From positions 5,828,001-5,892,000 of the forward strand of contig NC_056554.1 of the NCBI RefSeq assembly GCF_910596095.1: 64,000 nucleotides of DNA. The letters run 5' to 3'. Below the pieces are notes generated by a model. The model ran no database searches and was not told the DNA's origin. It saw only the letters and a list, made by a program, of their open reading frames with translations. Of this stretch, positions 60,520 to 64,000 are shown piece after piece (positions within the stretch are counted from its first letter, which is position 1; every line of letters starts with the position of its first letter). Source of the DNA: Thunnus maccoyii (taxonomy: Eukaryota; Chordata; Actinopteri; Scombriformes; Scombridae). The position numbers were made by a program, and so were the translations under genes.

Positions 60520-62160
60520 AAGAAGTGACACTGCATGTCCTATTTTGGAAACAATGAACACAGGTTCAGCGCCGCCTCCATTGTCAATTGGTTGGTTCCC
60601 AGACAAGACACATGGAGAGAGGTACCAGAACCACAATATAACTCTTAAGCCTGATGTTTAAAAATCACAAAAAAGGAATAACTTGCTGAAAAAGTGCAGT
60701 TGAGTTATGCTCAAATAGAGTTCTCTAGTCCACAGATCGCTCACCTTTATTGGCCGGCATCAGCAGCAGTAAAAGTGTGAAGAGGTTTAAACAGGTATTT
60801 AGAGAGGACTTTGAGAGCCAAAAGCAATTACAAAGACAAAGAGGCAGGATGTATAATCACACATTTCCTCTCAGGTAACTGTAGATTTGAGTGTAGAAAA
60901 CTGAAATGAAGTGGATTAAGAGACTTGGTTGTTGAAATATTTGAAGAAGTACTGAATTGCTCTTTTGGTGCTGTATGAATGTCTACTACACTGACCCCAG
61001 TAAACACATCTTAACACTGCTGAGCTAGACACAAGTGCAAACCTTGGACCCCAAATTACATTGTGTGTGTATGAAGATTTATTTTATGTACCCCAAAAAG
61101 ATTGTTTGACAGTATAACAACTTTTATCTGTGTAAAATGAAACATTAGGGAACTGAAAGTTTAATAGAGGTTGGGCATCTAAAACAATTTGGCCAAGGGT
61201 AGGGTCAGGATTTTGGTTAGGTTGAACTAAGACAGGCTGAAAGTAGCTCCACTCACTAGTTGTTTTTAGTATTTTAGTATTTGCGGAGCTCAGTATATTA
61301 TCTTTCCATCCACTGTCCCTCCTTCTTTTACTTTACATTGTATTATTTTCAACGTGAAATTACAACCTGACTCCAACACATCACCTGTTCCATGAGTAGA
61401 ATCGTCTCTCACACTTTATTCAACAGTGTGTTTTTTGAAAGTTATCACATATTTCAGTCAAAAGGTCAGTCTTCCCACCACAGAAGCGATAAAGGTGAAT
61501 GCTGAGAGTTGGCTAGATTTAAAGATGCAACCTGCACTAATGTTTTTAGTTAGAAGAAGGTATTAGTGGATGTTTGTAAGGTTTCAATAACTGCAATACA
61601 TGGCAATGTTTTTACTCTTATCTGATTGATCTTATTTGATTGATTATTGTTAAAAAAGCTTTGCCTACAATGGCCCCCAACCAGTAGTTGTGGCTTCTTT
61701 GCTGAGGTGTTTCAGGTTAATGGGCTATTAAAGTGACAATTTGTTGATTTTCAATATTCCATGTATCAGTCATAGGTATGGCATGTCTATAATATCCATA
61801 ATTGTTGCCTGCATTCTCTGCTGTGTGGACTGTGAGTCTTTGTTAGATGTTGTTGCCAATGGCAGCACATGGAGTGCCAGTGTGTGGGTCAACATGGGGC
61901 TTGAAACCTTGCTCAAAGAAAGAAAGAGTCATTGCTGACAGGAAGAAGAAGGCCCTGTGATGTTTAACCAAACCTTGTAAGAAAAGAACATTTTGTTTGC
62001 ACTGGTTATTATGGCTGCAAATAGCTTACACTGCTGCTAGCAGTACATTTTATATATGCTGATGTAAATTATTTCAGCTGCTTCCCCTAAACACATGTAC
62101 AGTGGCCTTGGTTTGGTTGATACAACAGTACGTGTAACACCTTCGTGTTGGCACAGCTGT
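60520..62160. other. Intergenic region between N12 and N13, first part
   Basis: No gene is seen. The block 61495-61550 (GAGAGTTGGCTAG, CCTGCACTAATG) resembles 5060-5110. The short open frames lack family features. Confidence 0.35.
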
Positions 62161-62194
62161 CTGACAGGCAGAAATATGTTTTTTTTAGAAAAAG

Positions 62195-62400
62195 GACATC
62201 TAATTGTATTTATTTATTGGGATAGTGTACAATTTTTAACAATTTATAAAAGATGCACGGCACCGGAGTTAGCCGTGCATCCGCTGTCCCCCACAATCAA
62301 AACATACAACAGCACAACAGTTCAATGCAAAAAACACACAGAATACACCATACAAAATACAAAGCTACACACAACAGCACATCATATAATATACACCCAC
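62195..62400. repeat. Interspersed repeat with hairpin
   Basis: TATTTATTGGGATAGTGTAC is followed by the perfect hairpin GATGCACGGC...GCCGTGCATC (62252-62281, 10-base loop) and a C/A-rich part. I recognise it as a dispersed fish repeat of unknown class. Confidence 0.45.
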
Positions 62401-63519
62401 AATGTCAATTAGAAATTCATAATGTAAACTTGTCAAATTAAAAGCAAGACTACCTGCCCTTATGAGAAGACCATAGATGAAGTTTAGACTCAGTGGTCAC
62501 AGAGCTGATTGGTCTTTAGTAGATTATATAATAAGAAGCTTATACTAACAGCAAAGTCTTGAGGGTTTTTGGCAATACAGTTACACAGCACTATAAATGA
62601 TATTGACAAAAACAATCTGATAACCAAGAATATACAGTATATTAATGTTATAGAGCTGTTAGGTGGAGATGTCTATTATTTTATTAAATCATGTCACAGC
62701 TTTTTGGTGCTGCTTTGCTGACACAATCTACTGAAATGCTCTGGGCATTACAGTTAGACTGTGTGGCTGCTTTGCATGAAAACACTGTAGACTTCCTGTT
62801 TGAAACCACAAAGACAAAGAGAACAGAGGGTCCTGCAGACGTACATGACTGGAGTATATCGAGAGTAAATCTTTTGACTGCCGACCACACAGAGGCTAAA
62901 AAAAAGATTCTTATATCTCTGGGTTTGTGATGTACAATAAACACATTTACAGTTTCGGGTAAGACTGTATATCTGTGTGCTTTAGGTGAACTCTCACTAT
63001 CTGACAGACAAATAGGAAATTACATGTTGGTAGGTCTTGTTGCCATCTTGCTGTGAGAAGGCCCAACGTGTTGTTTCTGAGGCTGTAACCATGTGGGGAA
63101 TGAGTCACGTCCGCATCAGACAAACTTGATGTTTGCAATACCTTTCTGACTGTGTCCCTCCGACCAGTAACATTTGTAGCACAGGATATGTGAGATGGCG
63201 AACTACCTTAGTGTGGCAGAGCTTTATCTGCTTTTGAATTAGCAAGTAACCACAAACATGGACCAAATAACGTTAAAGTTCAGTGCCTGAAACGTTTTGC
63301 TTTCACTTCCTCACTCTCACTCACTATCCTGCACACTCTCTGTAGCTTTCTCTTTCTCTTACTCAGTTTTAAAAGACATCTTAAGGTTCAGAAATGACCA
63401 AATGTTTATTTGTATGTCAAATAAGGGGAAAGACAGATAGAGAAAAAACACATCTTAAATATACATTATAGATAGATTGATAGGCAGACTTAGACTTAGT
63501 CATGCCAAGTGCAGCCAGG
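62401..63519. other. 3' flank of N13
   Basis: No gene is seen. The block 62765-62940 is the NITR 3' flank shared with N1 and N12 (ACTTCCTGTTTGAAACCACA, CTTTTGACTGCCGACCAC, ATCTCTGGGTTTGTGA). Confidence 0.45.
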
Positions 63520-64000
63520 TTATTGCTTCACACTGGAGTAAACACACTCAGTCCCAGTGTCGTTCCTCTGTCTTCTTGACCTGCCGACCTTGTTCTCCCT
63601 TAAAGCAGCGTAATGGAGGTCGTCTGTATCTCTGTAACTCTGAAAATAAAGTATGAAGCAATCACCACATTAGTATACATCCTGTGTCTCATTATGTCTT
63701 ATTTTAGGATGATTGTACTGAATTGTGTTCATCCCCTGTACATGTTGTCATGCTGTAATATACAGTATATTGTTGTTGTAGTAGTACAACTCTAAGAACA
63801 CTCACCTCTGGATCTGGAGTCGAGTCCACTGGAGATCTTTCTTGAGACTCTTGAGTTGTGAAAAAAGAACAAAAGCTTTTAAAATGCATTAAGCTGGTGA
63901 TGGGAGGACAAATTTAAGACCTTTTAAAACTTATGATTTTATGTCTAATATATTTCTCAAACATGATGGAAAATGAACCATTGCACCATGATAGATATAA
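63520..64000 (-). CDS. nitr: Novel immune-type receptor, partial (N13)
   Basis: Only the last two exons lie in the window: linker 63806-63849 and tail 63520-63639, with the stop at 63520-63522. The tail has ITIM LHYAAL and ends ECVYSSVKQ with a TAA stop, unlike the TAG of most paralogs. The linker is the standard 44 nt, with donor GTGAGT and an acceptor of CTCAAG. The reading frame agrees with the paralogs. The transmembrane, V+I and leader exons must lie above position 64000. That the same orientation continues shows the cluster runs on beyond this end. Whether the rest is intact cannot be told. Confidence 0.85.

Noticed and set aside
62095-62412. Plus-strand open frame of 105 codons
   Set aside because: It runs through an interspersed repeat with a hairpin and a low-complexity C/A tail. 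No protein family features.
1-64000. CRISPR arrays, bacterial operons, or tRNA and rRNA genes
   Set aside because: The sequence is vertebrate with intron-containing genes. No direct-repeat and spacer arrays and no complete tRNA or rRNA folds were recognised; the only tRNA-like match is the SINE head at 28211.

Overview
The window is vertebrate nuclear DNA, almost certainly from a teleost fish and probably a percomorph. It shows multi-exon genes with GT-AG introns, teleost-type SINE, LINE and TIR repeats, and a gene family known only from bony fish: the novel immune-type receptors (NITRs). NITRs are innate immunoglobulin-superfamily receptors with an N-terminal V domain, a membrane-proximal I domain with six cysteines and a J-like FGNGT motif, a transmembrane segment, and a cytoplasmic tail that often carries ITIMs.

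Thirteen NITR loci (called N1 to N13 here) lie head to tail, all on the minus strand. N1 (792-3060) is a pseudogene with a hairpin-templated insertion. N2 (6706-8927) is intact and differs from the rest: V and I sit in separate exons, the V domain keeps a canonical FGPGT J-like motif, and the tail has two full ITIMs. N3 (about 13298-14300) is a deletion pseudogene whose I exon is related to that of N2. N4, N5, N6, N7, N8, N9, N11 and N12 have complete five-exon structures: leader, one fused V+I exon, transmembrane, short linker, and an ITIM tail with L-H-Y-A-A-L or a close variant. N10 is open throughout, but the splice acceptor of its transmembrane exon is AA instead of AG. N13 is cut by the window end.

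The space between genes is mostly decayed copies of the ancestral duplication unit plus transposons. These include a hAT-like repeat in two copies, a Harbinger-like element of about 1.27 kb, a Tc1-type MITE, long palindromic MITEs, a CR1/L2-group LINE fragment on the plus strand, a tRNA-type SINE and microsatellites. N7, N8 and N9 come from the youngest tandem duplication, with units of about 6.5 and 5.3 kb. The ectodomain exon, leader and promoter of N7 and N8 are identical over about 1.2 kb although their flanks differ by a few percent, which points to recent gene conversion.

Almost every fused-exon gene has an inverted CCAAT-type element (ATTGGCCAAT or a close variant) 70-75 bp upstream of its start codon. 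One orphan copy at 21589-21598 has no gene behind it and marks a lost receptor. The genes probably act as parallel, mostly inhibitory surface receptors on cytotoxic or other lymphoid cells. I see no novel system beyond the NITR array itself. The most informative parts are its recombination scars and the odd N2 gene. Exon boundaries were read by eye from splice signals and checked by reading-frame arithmetic. The locus names are mine, not official symbols.
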